From NCBI RefSeq assembly GCF_965276875.1, contig NZ_OZ255701.1, positions 3,658,001 to 3,722,000 of the forward strand: a stretch of DNA of 64,000 nt. The letters are read 5' to 3'. The DNA comes from Lichenicoccus sp965276875 (GTDB lineage Bacteria > Pseudomonadota > Alphaproteobacteria > Acetobacterales > Acetobacteraceae). Position 1 is the first letter of the stretch, and every line of letters begins with the position of its first letter. A model generated the notes under the pieces. It was not told the origin of the DNA, did not search any database, and was given only the letters and a program-made list of their open reading frames with translations. Both the position numbers and the translations under genes were made by a program. This document shows positions 25,526-34,051 of this stretch, piece by piece.

Positions 25526-26212
25526 TCAGGCCGCCATCTCAGCCCGGTTGAAATGTGCCCTGAGCAGGATCCTTGTCGTCTCGTTGATATGATAGGCAAT
25601 CGCCTTCACCGCTCGATCTTTGTCGCGGTCGAGCGCCGCAAGCATCAGGCCACGGTGTTCGGCTTCCACGTCGCGATCAACGTCCGCCAGCGGCACGGAC
25701 AAGCTTCGGTAGCGCTCGGACTGGGCGTAGAGCTGAGACCTGATCCGAAGCAAGGTCTGGTTCGGACACGCGGCGACAAGAGCCTCATGGAACACCTCGT
25801 GCGCGTTGACCCAGGCCTCGCCGATCCGTGCCGTGTCGCCAGGCTCGCGCCAGGGCGTGCGGCGCAGGCGATGGGCAGAGCCAAGCAGGCGCTCTTCCCA
25901 GCCGAGATCCCCGTTCTCGATGGCCATGCGTAGGCAAAGCGATTCGACCTCCACTCGGGCAACCGTCAGGTCCGCAAGGCCATCCGCCGAGATCGTCCCC
26001 GCCTGAAAGCCGCGCTGCGGTTCGAGGGTCACCAGACCCTCAGCGGTCAGCCTGGACAACGCTTCGCGGACCGCTCCCGAACTTGCGCCGTGCCGGTCAC
26101 AGAGGACTGCAATACGCAGCTTTTCCCCCGGCCGCGTTCGACACGCGAGGAGATCAGCGCGCACCGCGCGATACACAGCTTGAGTGAGACTATCGGGTTG
26201 GCGAGAACGCAT
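25526..26212 (-). CDS. GntR-family (FCD) regulator
   Basis: A 228-residue regulator. The winged helix is at residues 5-75 (LTQAVYRAVRADLLACRTRP, VLCDRHGASSGAVREALSRL, GLVTLEPQRGFQAG). The FCD domain includes a conserved acidic/His pattern (VNAHEVFHEALVAA and VEAEHRGLMLAAL). It precedes the VOC dioxygenase and FAH genes on the same strand, with a 109-bp gap that holds one copy of the GAAAGTACATT box. It most likely controls these two genes and itself, and perhaps the divergent porin/MFS arm. Confidence 0.9.
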   Translation of the reverse strand: MRSRQPDSLTQAVYRAVRADLLACRTRPGEKLRIAVLCDRHGASSGAVREALSRLTAEGLVTLEPQRGFQAGTISADGLADLTVARVEVESLCLRMAIENGDLGWEERLLGSAHRLRRTPWREPGDTARIGEAWVNAHEVFHEALVAACPNQTLLRIRSQLYAQSERYRSLSVPLADVDRDVEAEHRGLMLAALDRDKDRAVKAIAYHINETTRILLRAHFNRAEMAA

Positions 26213-26244
26213 TGCATGCCTCTTAGCAGACGCCCCTCAAAAAT

Positions 26245-26273
26245 GAAAGTACATTATCCATTGACATGTACAT
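26245..26273. promoter_or_regulatory. Second GAAAGTACATT box and ATGTACAT palindrome
   Basis: GAAAGTACATT at 26245-26255 is followed by the 8-bp palindrome ATGTACAT (26266-26273), overlapping a TTGACA hexamer on the plus strand (26261-26266). The site lies between the GntR gene and the divergent porin gene, so it could serve both. The remaining 300 bp before the porin contains a GC stem (26318-26343) and no gene. Confidence 0.5.
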
Positions 26274-26580
26274 CAGGCAGTGGAATGTCTGCCACAACTG
26301 GTCGGGGCACACCCAGTCTCCCCCAACCGCGCAGTCGCGGGGGAGGGAAAGCGGACTGGTAGCGGCAAACACGTGGAGGTGCGCGCTTCATCCTGGCCGC
26401 AATAAGAGCGCGGAGGATGATTGCTCGAGACAAACCTGATGTGAGTGGGTCTGTAGAGTAAAGGCAAACACTCGATCAAGTTCTCTACCGAACGTAGGGC
26501 CAAACTCGCTTTTACAGAACTACAAATTGATAAACAATAATGCGGCAAACAACCGCCTAATATTGGGGAAGGAAAATTGG

Positions 26581-28137
26581 ATGCGGTCAAATCGAGTAGT
26601 AGTGCCCGTTTCTGCGTTCCTCATCGCAGGCTTCTCGTTTGTCGCCCGCCCCGGCGACGCCCAAACGCCTCTTGCCACCGTCACACCCGGGCCCATTGCG
26701 GGCAGCGTGAGCAGACCCACCACCCTTATCACGCAGGCGATACCCGCCACGTCCACGAATGAGCCACTCTCGGCGAACCGCGGCAGCGCCTCCGGGATCT
26801 CGACCAACCCCAGTAATAACACGACGGGCAACCTGGCTCTGCATGGGGTGCCGTTGCCGCTTTCAGGACCGCCGCTGACCGGGCTCTTCCCATCGGTCGG
26901 TGAGGCGCTGCTTGCAGACGGCATCGACTTTCATGGACTGGCATTCGATCATTTTCTCGCCAACCCCACAGCCGGCAACATCACCGGACAGACCTATAAC
27001 CTCGGGGCGATCCTGCCGGCAGTCGATGTAGACTTGGGGAAGCTCGCCGGTATCACCGGAGGAAACATCCATGCCCAGGCCACGTTCTTCGGGCTAACCT
27101 CCGACATTCCCGCGATCATCACGGATACTGGGGGGTTTCTGACGGGCTACCAGACGACCCCGAACCCACTCTCCAGCCCCGTGATTCTCTCTGTACTGAC
27201 CTACGAGCAAAAGCTCCTCAATGACAGGCTATCGATCGAAATCGGCCGAACAAACGCCTACCACTACTTTCTACTTCCAAACGCATTAGACATATTCAAC
27301 GACTTCTCCAGCACATTCAATGTCGATGGAGACTTCTCCGCCAATCCATTCCCGGTATGGGGCGGCCGTGCCACCTACCACTTCACGCCCAAATGGTACG
27401 TGCAGGGTGGAGCTTTCGAAGACAATTACTACCGCTCTGTCTACAACCCGGATAATTTCGGCGTGACCGGGAACTCCGGCGCGCAGATCCTCGGCGAGGT
27501 CGGCTACCGCAGCGAGTTCAGCAATGCGGACTATCCCGCCAACTTTGAGCTGGGGGCAGAGTGGAACACGAGAAAAGGGTATTCAAACATTAAAGGTGCA
27601 GCGGTGATTGCCTCACCGTTCAACGAGGCGACCGACTATCCCGGGGGCGGCGTTATTTTCTTCGAGGGAGAAAAAGTTCTTTGGCGCGGTTCGAAGCCAG
27701 CATTCGGTCCTCCAGCGAACATTGCGCTGTATGGCTCCATCGACGCGTCGGTGGACAAGCCGCAGCCGATCGACATGGACGCCCTCGCCGGAATTAATTT
27801 CACCGGGGTGATTCCTGGACGACCGTTCGACGCGCTTGGTCTTCAGGTGCATTACCAGCGGCTGAGCGCCATTGAGGCGAACTATGAAACCAGGGTCCAG
27901 AACATTTTCGCCGGGCCTGGACCTAGTCAGAGCCGGGACAACTATGCCTTCGAGGTCGTCGGCAACATAGCCCTGACACCCTGGCTGGAGTTCGACCCGA
28001 CCGTGCAATACTTCGTAAACCCCGACAACCTCTTCGATCCTGCTCAACCCAGGCGTCCAAGCGACGGCTTCATGGCCGGCGCGTTCGCTGTCATCCCGCT
28101 CGGTCCGCTCCTGGGCACAAGCAACAAACCGTTCTGA
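26581..28137 (+). CDS. OprB-type carbohydrate-selective porin family protein
   Basis: A 518-residue outer-membrane protein of the OprB family. The ATG at 26581 is preceded by GGAAGGA and opens a signal peptide (VVPVSAFLIAGFSFVARPGDAQ). The barrel shows OprB signatures such as GIDFHGLAFDHFLANPTAG, RLSIEIGRTNAYHYFLLPN and LEFDPTVQYFVNPDN near the C-terminus, and ends in Phe. OprB proteins pass sugars or small organic compounds. Here the next gene is an aromatic-acid-type MFS transporter 46 bp on, so the pair likely brings the catabolic substrate across both membranes. Confidence 0.87.
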   Translation: MRSNRVVVPVSAFLIAGFSFVARPGDAQTPLATVTPGPIAGSVSRPTTLITQAIPATSTNEPLSANRGSASGISTNPSNNTTGNLALHGVPLPLSGPPLTGLFPSVGEALLADGIDFHGLAFDHFLANPTAGNITGQTYNLGAILPAVDVDLGKLAGITGGNIHAQATFFGLTSDIPAIITDTGGFLTGYQTTPNPLSSPVILSVLTYEQKLLNDRLSIEIGRTNAYHYFLLPNALDIFNDFSSTFNVDGDFSANPFPVWGGRATYHFTPKWYVQGGAFEDNYYRSVYNPDNFGVTGNSGAQILGEVGYRSEFSNADYPANFELGAEWNTRKGYSNIKGAAVIASPFNEATDYPGGGVIFFEGEKVLWRGSKPAFGPPANIALYGSIDASVDKPQPIDMDALAGINFTGVIPGRPFDALGLQVHYQRLSAIEANYETRVQNIFAGPGPSQSRDNYAFEVVGNIALTPWLEFDPTVQYFVNPDNLFDPAQPRRPSDGFMAGAFAVIPLGPLLGTSNKPF

Positions 28138-28183
28138 GTCGAAATCCCGTTCTGCACCAACAAGAAGGATCGGTGACGTCATC

Positions 28184-29575
28184 ATGAAGCAAGACAAGCA
28201 GTTTGACGCAATCGCTGTCGCGGCGCCGGACGAGATTGTAGACATCTCCAAGGCGCTCGATGAGGCGCCGGTCGGGAGGCTGATGATCCAGGTCGGAATT
28301 CTCTGTGGAGCCGTAGCCCTGCTCGATGGCACCGACACCACTTCCATCGGCGTCGCGGCGCCACTGATCCTCCACCATCTGAGGCTATCACAAGCCCATC
28401 TCGGTCCGATCTTTTCGTCGGCGCTGTTTGGCGCCATGTTGGGAGCGCTCAGTTTCGGAACTCTCGCTGACCGCTTCGGGCGCAAGAGCATGCTCGTCAT
28501 TGCGACGTTGATCTTCGGCGTGTTTACAGCGGCGACAGCGTTCGCTGGTTCATTGCAGAGTTTGCTCGCGATCCGTTTTTTCCTGGGCCTCGGTCTGGGC
28601 GGTGCTGCGCCATGTTTCATCGCGCTCGCCTCCGAATATGCGCCGAGTTCGCACCGCGAGCTGGTAGCAGGACTGATCTGGACGGCCTTTCCGCTAGGCG
28701 TCATCGTGGGAGCGGTTCTGAACGCCTACATCCTGTCGCATGCGCACTGGCCCGCCATCTTTCTTGTCGGCGGTGTGTTGCCCCTGATGATCTGCGTGGC
28801 GTTGATGATCTGGCTGCCGGAGTCGCTTCGCTTTCTGCTCGTGCGGCGACCGGGCTCTGCCAGGATCAGGCAAATCGTATCAAAACAGCTCCCATTGGTG
28901 TCGAGCAGTGCCCGGCTCGTTAGCGGCGAGGCGAGTACAGTGGGACCATCGATGAGGGGTCTGTCCCTGGCTGGACGAGGTTTGGAGACGCTGTTCGTCT
29001 GGATCTCGTTCATGGCGGCGTTTGGCATGACGGCGGCGACCTTCTTCTGGTCTCCGATATTTCTCCATAATCACGGCTTTACACTTCCCGCGGCCTCAAT
29101 GATCGTCGGGGTTGGCGCCGGCGTTGGCTCGCTACTTGGAGCAGCCGGCGCCGGTCGCCTGATGGAGAAATTCGGATCAACGGCGACATTGGCAACCACC
29201 TTCCTCCTCGCGACGCTGACAACGGCGACATTGGGCTACGCCTCGTTGGCCCCGGTGCCGATGGTTGTCGACGTTATTGCCAATGGCGTGCTTCTCGCCG
29301 GCATCAGCACGGCGGGAATGCTCGCGTTGGCCGCTGATCTCTATCCGACCGCGATGCGGTCCACCGGCGTTGGATGGGCCATGGGGGCCGGCCGGCTCGG
29401 TGAAGTCCTCTTGCCACTCCTGATCGGCGTATTGATCGGGGTGAGTGGCGAGTTCGGCAAGGAGGTATTCCTGACGATCGCCTGCGCGCCATTTTTGGGA
29501 GCGCTTTCCATTCTAGGCCTGAGGTGGCACAGCTTGCGCTCGCGGACCGCCGGTCGCCTCTCGGTCTCGGGATGA
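28184..29575 (+). CDS. MFS transporter, aromatic acid:H+ symporter type
   Basis: A 463-residue 12-helix major facilitator of the AAHS group (PcaK/BenK-like). Typical features: VALLDGTDTTSIGVAAPLI in helix 1, with the acidic residue of the DGxD motif; the loop 2-3 motif TLADRFGRKSML; and RFFLGLGLGGAAPCFIALASEYAP in helix 4-5. A cytoplasmic middle loop separates the two halves. AAHS carriers import benzoate-like acids with protons. Following the OprB porin gene, it points to an aromatic or heteroaromatic carboxylate as the pathway substrate (inference). Confidence 0.9.
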   Translation: MKQDKQFDAIAVAAPDEIVDISKALDEAPVGRLMIQVGILCGAVALLDGTDTTSIGVAAPLILHHLRLSQAHLGPIFSSALFGAMLGALSFGTLADRFGRKSMLVIATLIFGVFTAATAFAGSLQSLLAIRFFLGLGLGGAAPCFIALASEYAPSSHRELVAGLIWTAFPLGVIVGAVLNAYILSHAHWPAIFLVGGVLPLMICVALMIWLPESLRFLLVRRPGSARIRQIVSKQLPLVSSSARLVSGEASTVGPSMRGLSLAGRGLETLFVWISFMAAFGMTAATFFWSPIFLHNHGFTLPAASMIVGVGAGVGSLLGAAGAGRLMEKFGSTATLATTFLLATLTTATLGYASLAPVPMVVDVIANGVLLAGISTAGMLALAADLYPTAMRSTGVGWAMGAGRLGEVLLPLLIGVLIGVSGEFGKEVFLTIACAPFLGALSILGLRWHSLRSRTAGRLSVSG

Positions 29576-29622
29576 GGCGGTCCTTGGCGCCTGTCGCTCT
29601 CAAAACGTGTCATGGCCTGCCA

Positions 29623-30573
29623 TTACGGCCTATCACGACCATGACGCCGAAATTGCGTCGGCGTTTCGCCGAAGGTCTCAGTGAATGCACGTGCAAACGC
29701 ATGAGAGCTGCGGTAGCCTAGGCTGGCGCCGACATCTGCAATCGACCGTCGCCCCTCCTCGACCATTCCAGAGGCGAGGTGCATTCTCAAGCGGGCAAGG
29801 TAGGCAAACGGCGTTTCCTCCATGGTTGCGCGGAAATGCTCCGCAAAACCGGACCGCGAGCGACCGGAGGCTGCTGCGATATCGCGAAGTGTCCAATGTC
29901 GAGCCGGTTCGGCGTGGATGGCATCGAGCGCGCGTGAGATCGTCGGGTCCGCCAACCCACGAACCCAACCCTTCTCATGGGCCGAGCCAAGCAGCGATCG
30001 CCGCAACGTCATGACGAAGATCAATTCGATGATTCGTTCAGCAACAGCTGCAAATCCTGGCGCGGGCGTGCTCCCTTCGGAGGACACGAGGTCAATTGCC
30101 GCGGCCAGCCAGGCTTCGTTCTGAGCATTGGCATTTTGAACCAGGGTAATCTCCGGGAGATTACGCATCAGGGGCCCGTGTTCCTGTCCGGCAAGAGTAA
30201 CGATGCCGGACAGCAGCCGGACCATTGCGGTTGCGCCACCAACTGTCGTGAGCAACGCCCGATCAACACCTGTCTTCAGGTAGTCCGCCGCAAGGCCCTC
30301 TTGTTCGGCAAAGTCCATGATCTCGATGTGCTGACTGCCGCGTCCGGTCTCTACCCGGTAATCAGGCCAGCGCGGCAGCAGCACAAAATCACCGGCTTCC
30401 AACCGAACGGATTGTCTCTGGCACGCCAGCCTGCAGCTTCCTTCGACGACATAATGGAACGGGATCCCGGGCTGATGGGCAAATCCGAGCGAGACATCGA
30501 TCCCAAGTCGCAGGTCGGCGATGAGCGGCGACCTGAACCGGGTCGATCGAAGAATGTGCGTGAGCGGGTCCAT
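29623..30573 (-). CDS. AraC-family regulator with cupin sensor
   Basis: About 316 residues from the second in-frame ATG (MDPLTHILRSTRF), the usual start of this group. The N-terminal Cupin_6-type domain covers residues 1-180 (IPFHYVVEGSCRLACQRQ, LEAGDFVLLPRW). The C-terminal pair of helix-turn-helices spans about 205-310 (LRDIAAASGRSRSGFAEHF and IADVGASLGYRSSHAFARAF). It is divergent from the Rieske oxygenase gene, with a 219-bp promoter gap, and so is the likely local activator of it. It also faces the MFS gene tail to tail. Confidence 0.9.
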   Translation of the reverse strand: MDPLTHILRSTRFRSPLIADLRLGIDVSLGFAHQPGIPFHYVVEGSCRLACQRQSVRLEAGDFVLLPRWPDYRVETGRGSQHIEIMDFAEQEGLAADYLKTGVDRALLTTVGGATAMVRLLSGIVTLAGQEHGPLMRNLPEITLVQNANAQNEAWLAAAIDLVSSEGSTPAPGFAAVAERIIELIFVMTLRRSLLGSAHEKGWVRGLADPTISRALDAIHAEPARHWTLRDIAAASGRSRSGFAEHFRATMEETPFAYLARLRMHLASGMVEEGRRSIADVGASLGYRSSHAFARAFTETFGETPTQFRRHGRDRP

Positions 30574-30792
30574 TTGGACGATATATACCAGATTATGGAC
30601 GAGCACGCACTTTTCGGCCGAAGCGCACTCACTTAGAACTTTTACTCGTCACCTTGGCTTCAGGGCACCAATTCCGAGCGGCAGGGTCTCGCTTCGGAGA
30701 GGTGAAGATTAAGCGGGGCAGAGCAATCGGCCTGACAAGAACTGGGACAAGAAAATCCCTCCCGACGAGGAGGTTTTGGGTGGAGAAGCCAT

Positions 30793-31848
30793 ATGACCGA
30801 CTATCTGATGAACACGTGGTATATGGGCGGCTGGGGCCACGAGATTACTGACCAGCCCATCTCGCGCCGCCTGCTCGGCGTAAACACGATGTTTTACCGA
30901 AAGACGGACGGGTCGGTCGTGGCACTCCGTGACCGCTGCCCACATCGCTTTGCCCCCCTATCAAAGGGCAAGATCATCAATGATCAAGTCCAATGTCCGT
31001 ATGATGGCCTCGTATTCGATAGTACTGGTCAGTGCGTCGCCAACCCGATTACGAGCGATACGCGTATCCCCGAGGCGGTGCGTGTCCAGCGCTTTCCCGT
31101 CTTGGAGCAGGCGAACATCGTCTGGTTCTGGCCTGGGGACCCGGCGAGGTGCGACAGTGCGCTGATCCCGCAGTTCCCGTATCTGGCGGACGTCGAGAAC
31201 TACAAGCATGTCTATGGCCTGACACCGGTCAAGGCTCATTTTGAGATAGAGACTGATAATTTGATGGACCTCAGTCATGTCGACATGCTGCACCCCGCGT
31301 TTGCCGGCGCCTTCAACAAGTCGAGCAAATATACCGCGGGACGAAATGGGAACACGGTGTTTTCGCATTGGCATACAACCAACACCAGGAATACGGCATT
31401 TCTCGAATATGGGCCGTTCCCCACCCATGGAGCGCCGGTTGACCAGTGGCTCGAGATGTATTGGCAGCCACCGGGCGCTATGTTCCTGGAAGTCATCGTG
31501 ACAAAGACAGGTGAACCCCGTTCGGCTGGCTATTCAACAAAAAACGTGCACATTCTGACACCGGAGACGGAACACAGCACGAACTACTTCTGGTCGGGCG
31601 CTCTAAATTCCGAGGATCAAGTCCCACTTGAGGTGTTCAGAGAAGGCTTCAACAACGCTTTCGAATTCGAAGACAAGCCGATGATCGAGGCTGTAGCGGC
31701 GGAGATGGGAGAGGAGACCAACCTTCTCGCGATGAAACCGCTCCTGCTGCGATCGGATGGCGGCTCGGTTCTGGCGCGTCGCGTTTTGGCAGAGTTGATT
31801 GCCAGGGAAAGAAGCGAAGATGCTGGTTCCGCGGTCGCAGCCGAGTAG
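30793..31848 (+). CDS. VanA-like Rieske non-heme iron oxygenase with an altered Rieske motif
   Basis: A 351-residue oxygenase subunit of the vanillate O-demethylase / toluenesulfonate monooxygenase type. The mononuclear iron site is normal: DNLMDLSHVDMLHP, with Asp159, His162 and His167. The Rieske motif is C49-P-H51 ... C68-P-Y-D71: the second His of the usual C-x-H-x16-C-x2-H is Asp (codon GAT where CAT would give His). All other motif positions are intact. GAGGAGG lies upstream, and the gene runs in frame to a normal length. The matching ferredoxin downstream is decayed. The enzyme may be inactive, may hold an unusual cluster, or may mark a divergent subgroup. Confidence 0.88.
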   Translation: MTDYLMNTWYMGGWGHEITDQPISRRLLGVNTMFYRKTDGSVVALRDRCPHRFAPLSKGKIINDQVQCPYDGLVFDSTGQCVANPITSDTRIPEAVRVQRFPVLEQANIVWFWPGDPARCDSALIPQFPYLADVENYKHVYGLTPVKAHFEIETDNLMDLSHVDMLHPAFAGAFNKSSKYTAGRNGNTVFSHWHTTNTRNTAFLEYGPFPTHGAPVDQWLEMYWQPPGAMFLEVIVTKTGEPRSAGYSTKNVHILTPETEHSTNYFWSGALNSEDQVPLEVFREGFNNAFEFEDKPMIEAVAAEMGEETNLLAMKPLLLRSDGGSVLARRVLAELIARERSEDAGSAVAAE

Positions 31849-32099
31849 ACCAGTACAGCAGGTCCCGGAGATGCCACGGAGAGGGCTTTGCTCGTCTCCT
31901 GAGCCTGGTGCGCATCCAGGATATGTCCGGGTGACAACGCGTGACTTCTCTCCGTGACGAACGCATGCACACTGCAACGGAGGACGAGGACGTCATCAGG
32001 GACAAGCGCTTACTCGGAGATCCTTGACCGCCTGAGGTTACGGACCGACTTGGATAAGGTTGAAGCCTATGTCGGCCACCCATTCGGGGCCTCCTATCG
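31849..32099. other. Gap between Rieske gene and ferredoxin remnant
   Basis: About 250 bp with several stop-interrupted frames and no recognisable gene. Given the decayed genes that follow, it may be the worn 3' part of a lost reductase or second subunit. This is not supported by a clear match. Confidence 0.4.
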
Positions 32100-32375
32100 A
32101 TGTCTGGACTTTTCGTGGTGACGCGCGAAGGCCGCGAAACACAGATCGAGGCTAAGGCGGGTCTCTCAGTCATGCAGGCCCTCCAAGGCGGAGGCGTGGA
32201 CGAGTTGTTTGCCATCTGCGAAGGCTGTTGCCCATGTGCGACGTCCCACGTCTACGTCGACGAGGATGACCTGCTCGACAGCTGAAGCCATCGTATGGGG
32301 GAGTTGCGACTATCCTGTCAGGTGCCCTTCACACCAGTCCCCGACGGCCTGCGCGTGATGATTGCGCCAGAGGAC
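32100..32375 (+). pseudogene. Decayed [2Fe-2S] ferredoxin
   Basis: The start MSGLFVVTREGRETQIEAKA through GGGVDELFAICEGCCPCATS is plainly a putidaredoxin-type ferredoxin. Three faults are visible. The third cluster Cys in the C-x5-C-x2-C block is Ser (CATS instead of CATC). The stretch between HVYVD and EDDLLDS lacks the usual dozen or so residues. A TGA at 32283-32285 interrupts the frame. After the stop the same frame resumes with RLSCQVPF (fourth Cys) and DGLRVMIAPED, the normal end of such ferredoxins. It was presumably the electron donor of the Rieske oxygenase. Confidence 0.85.
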
Positions 32376-32401
32376 ACAGCGCGACCGGCAGCCTTCCTAG
32401 G

Positions 32402-32668
32402 AGAGCCAGCATCTCGCTCGTCAAATTACCCCATGGTCATGAGCGGCCTCTATTATCGAAGGATGACCTGCCTGACCATAAGCACTATGCTCGTCTTGTC
32501 GTCGAGCCTCTTGGCTTCTGGCCCACGCAAGACGTGGCCGTGTTGACTGGTCATGGTGTCAGCACTGTCACAAAAGACTATGCGCTGGCCAAGCGACTGA
32601 TCGAGAGCGCCATCCTCATCACGCCGACACGGCGGCCGGAGGCGCGGATTTCGCTCAAGGTCATGTGA
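32402..32668 (+). pseudogene. Remnant of an unidentified gene (C-terminal part)
   Basis: A reading frame one base out of step with the ferredoxin gives a protein-like sequence, KDDLPDHKHYARLVVEPLGF, then VAVLTGHGVSTVTKDYALAK and a basic end PEARISLKVM with a stop at 32668. It has no start codon or ribosome site and looks like the tail of a larger protein joined to the ferredoxin by deletion. The family was not recognised; a class II aldolase-like GHGV motif is a weak hint only. Confidence 0.45.
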
Positions 32669-32703
32669 GAGGGCCGGAGCCTCTAGCAGAGTTGGGACCA
32701 GAG

Positions 32704-33615
32704 ATGGAAACATTGCCGACCGAGTCTGACGTCGCAGCTACATCGATCTACCGAAAGGAACTGTTTGAAGGACTTTCCGGGCGCTATCGCTCGTCTTCCA
32801 CTCAGGCCGAGGACGACCACCCACTGATCGTGGCGCTGCACGGTGGTACTTTTTCCTCGCTCTATTTCGACGTTCCCGGCGTCTCGCTCTTCGACCGTGC
32901 CAATCTTTTGGGTCTGCCGATCCTGGCTCCTGACCGCCCCGGATACGGCGAGAGCGTCGATCTGGAAGTCGGGCAACCAGCGCTTGATGGTAATGCGGCT
33001 CTCCTGCGCGATGCCCTTGGAACGGCCTGGCGCGATTATCGAGGGTCTGCCCGTGGCATCGTGCTGCTTGGCCATTCAATAGGGGCGGCAATCGCCATGA
33101 AGGTGGCCAGCATGGCGCTTGCCTGGCCTCTACTCGGCCTCGTGCTTTCCGGTCTCGGGCTGCGCACGCCGCCGCAATCAAGGGACACGCATCCAGCATT
33201 TCCTGAAGGAGCGAAGTTCCTGATGCCGAAACAGGCAAAGGACCAGCTCATGTTCGGACCACCCGGCAGTTTCGACGCGCGAATGCCACTTGCGACCAGC
33301 ATCGCGGATACCACCGTGCCCCAACGCGAACTCATCGAAATTACGACCGTTTGGCAGCACGAGATCCTCAATGTGGCAGCAAAGATCAAGGTTCCGGTAC
33401 ATTACCGACAGGCCGAATTTGATCGGTTGTGGATCGTCGACCGCGCTGAGATTGCGGGCTTTGCCGCATCGTTCTCCGGATCGCCCCTTGTCGATGCGGC
33501 GATGATGCCCGGGATTGGCCATTGCGCCGATTTTCATCACAGCAGCGCCGGCTTGCATTTCCAGCAGCTCGGTTTCGCCCTCCAATGCGCCGCCCTGAAC
33601 AAGATCGCGTCGTAG
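32704..33615 (+). CDS. Alpha/beta hydrolase
   Basis: About 303 residues from the ATG at 32704. Oxyanion region IVALHGGTFSSLYFDVPG is followed by ILAPDRPGYGES and the nucleophile elbow LLGHSIGAAIAMK (Ser). A candidate catalytic acid lies in HYRQAEFDRLW and the His in PGIGHCADFHH. The fold suits hydrolysis of esters, lactones or carbon-carbon bonded ring-cleavage products (MhpC-like). It stands after the degenerate stretch and before the palindrome-controlled operon. Substrate unknown. Confidence 0.85.
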   Translation: METLPTESDVAATSIYRKELFEGLSGRYRSSSTQAEDDHPLIVALHGGTFSSLYFDVPGVSLFDRANLLGLPILAPDRPGYGESVDLEVGQPALDGNAALLRDALGTAWRDYRGSARGIVLLGHSIGAAIAMKVASMALAWPLLGLVLSGLGLRTPPQSRDTHPAFPEGAKFLMPKQAKDQLMFGPPGSFDARMPLATSIADTTVPQRELIEITTVWQHEILNVAAKIKVPVHYRQAEFDRLWIVDRAEIAGFAASFSGSPLVDAAMMPGIGHCADFHHSSAGLHFQQLGFALQCAALNKIAS

Positions 33616-34051
33616 TGCTTCAAAGTAACAGAAGTTCGACTCGTCACCACAGCCGGGTGGCATCGAACATACTTGTACACGAACCGATTTGTTGAAGCCG
33701 GTCCACGATTCAGACTTGACTCGTCCCGCTACGCCTGACAACCATACCGTCCTGTACGGTATGAGCGACAGTCAGGCACGGTAAGCTTAAGAGGAGGAAA
33801 CACGGGTTTCCAGGCACCGCTGGGTTGGCCATTGCTGAACGACTTCACCTTGCCTAATCGATCCGGTTCGCGGCCAAGGTAATCAGGGTCTCCTTTGCCA
33901 AAGCGCCTATGCCGCTTGCACCCATAATTCTTGTCCGTGTTGGTTCCGCGGTTGTCGAAGTGCTTTTGAGCTGCAGCGCCCTCCGGCGAGAGGGGTAGTC
34001 AAAAAACGCCCGATCCTCAGGTGGAAAGGGTAAAATCATCGGGAGGTGAGT
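33616..34051. other. Promoter region of the LLM operon with an orphan ribosome site
   Basis: About 436 bp without a gene. It holds the palindrome at 33744-33762 and a strong Shine-Dalgarno-like AGGAGGAAA (33792-33800) with no start codon or open frame behind it. A short gene may have been lost between this site and the LLM monooxygenase gene. Confidence 0.5.
33744..33762. promoter_or_regulatory. Palindrome ATACCGT-N5-ACGGTAT, probable TetR operator
   Basis: A 19-bp perfect inverted repeat (7-bp arms, 5-bp centre CCTGT) about 290 bp upstream of the LLM monooxygenase start. Its inner 15 bp, ACCGT-N5-ACGGT, matches the palindrome at 37372-37386. The symmetry and length suit a TetR dimer. Confidence 0.65.

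Noticed and set aside
31849..32099. Possible ferredoxin reductase gene between the Rieske and ferredoxin genes
   Set aside because: No FAD or NAD motif in any frame and several stops; too little to call.
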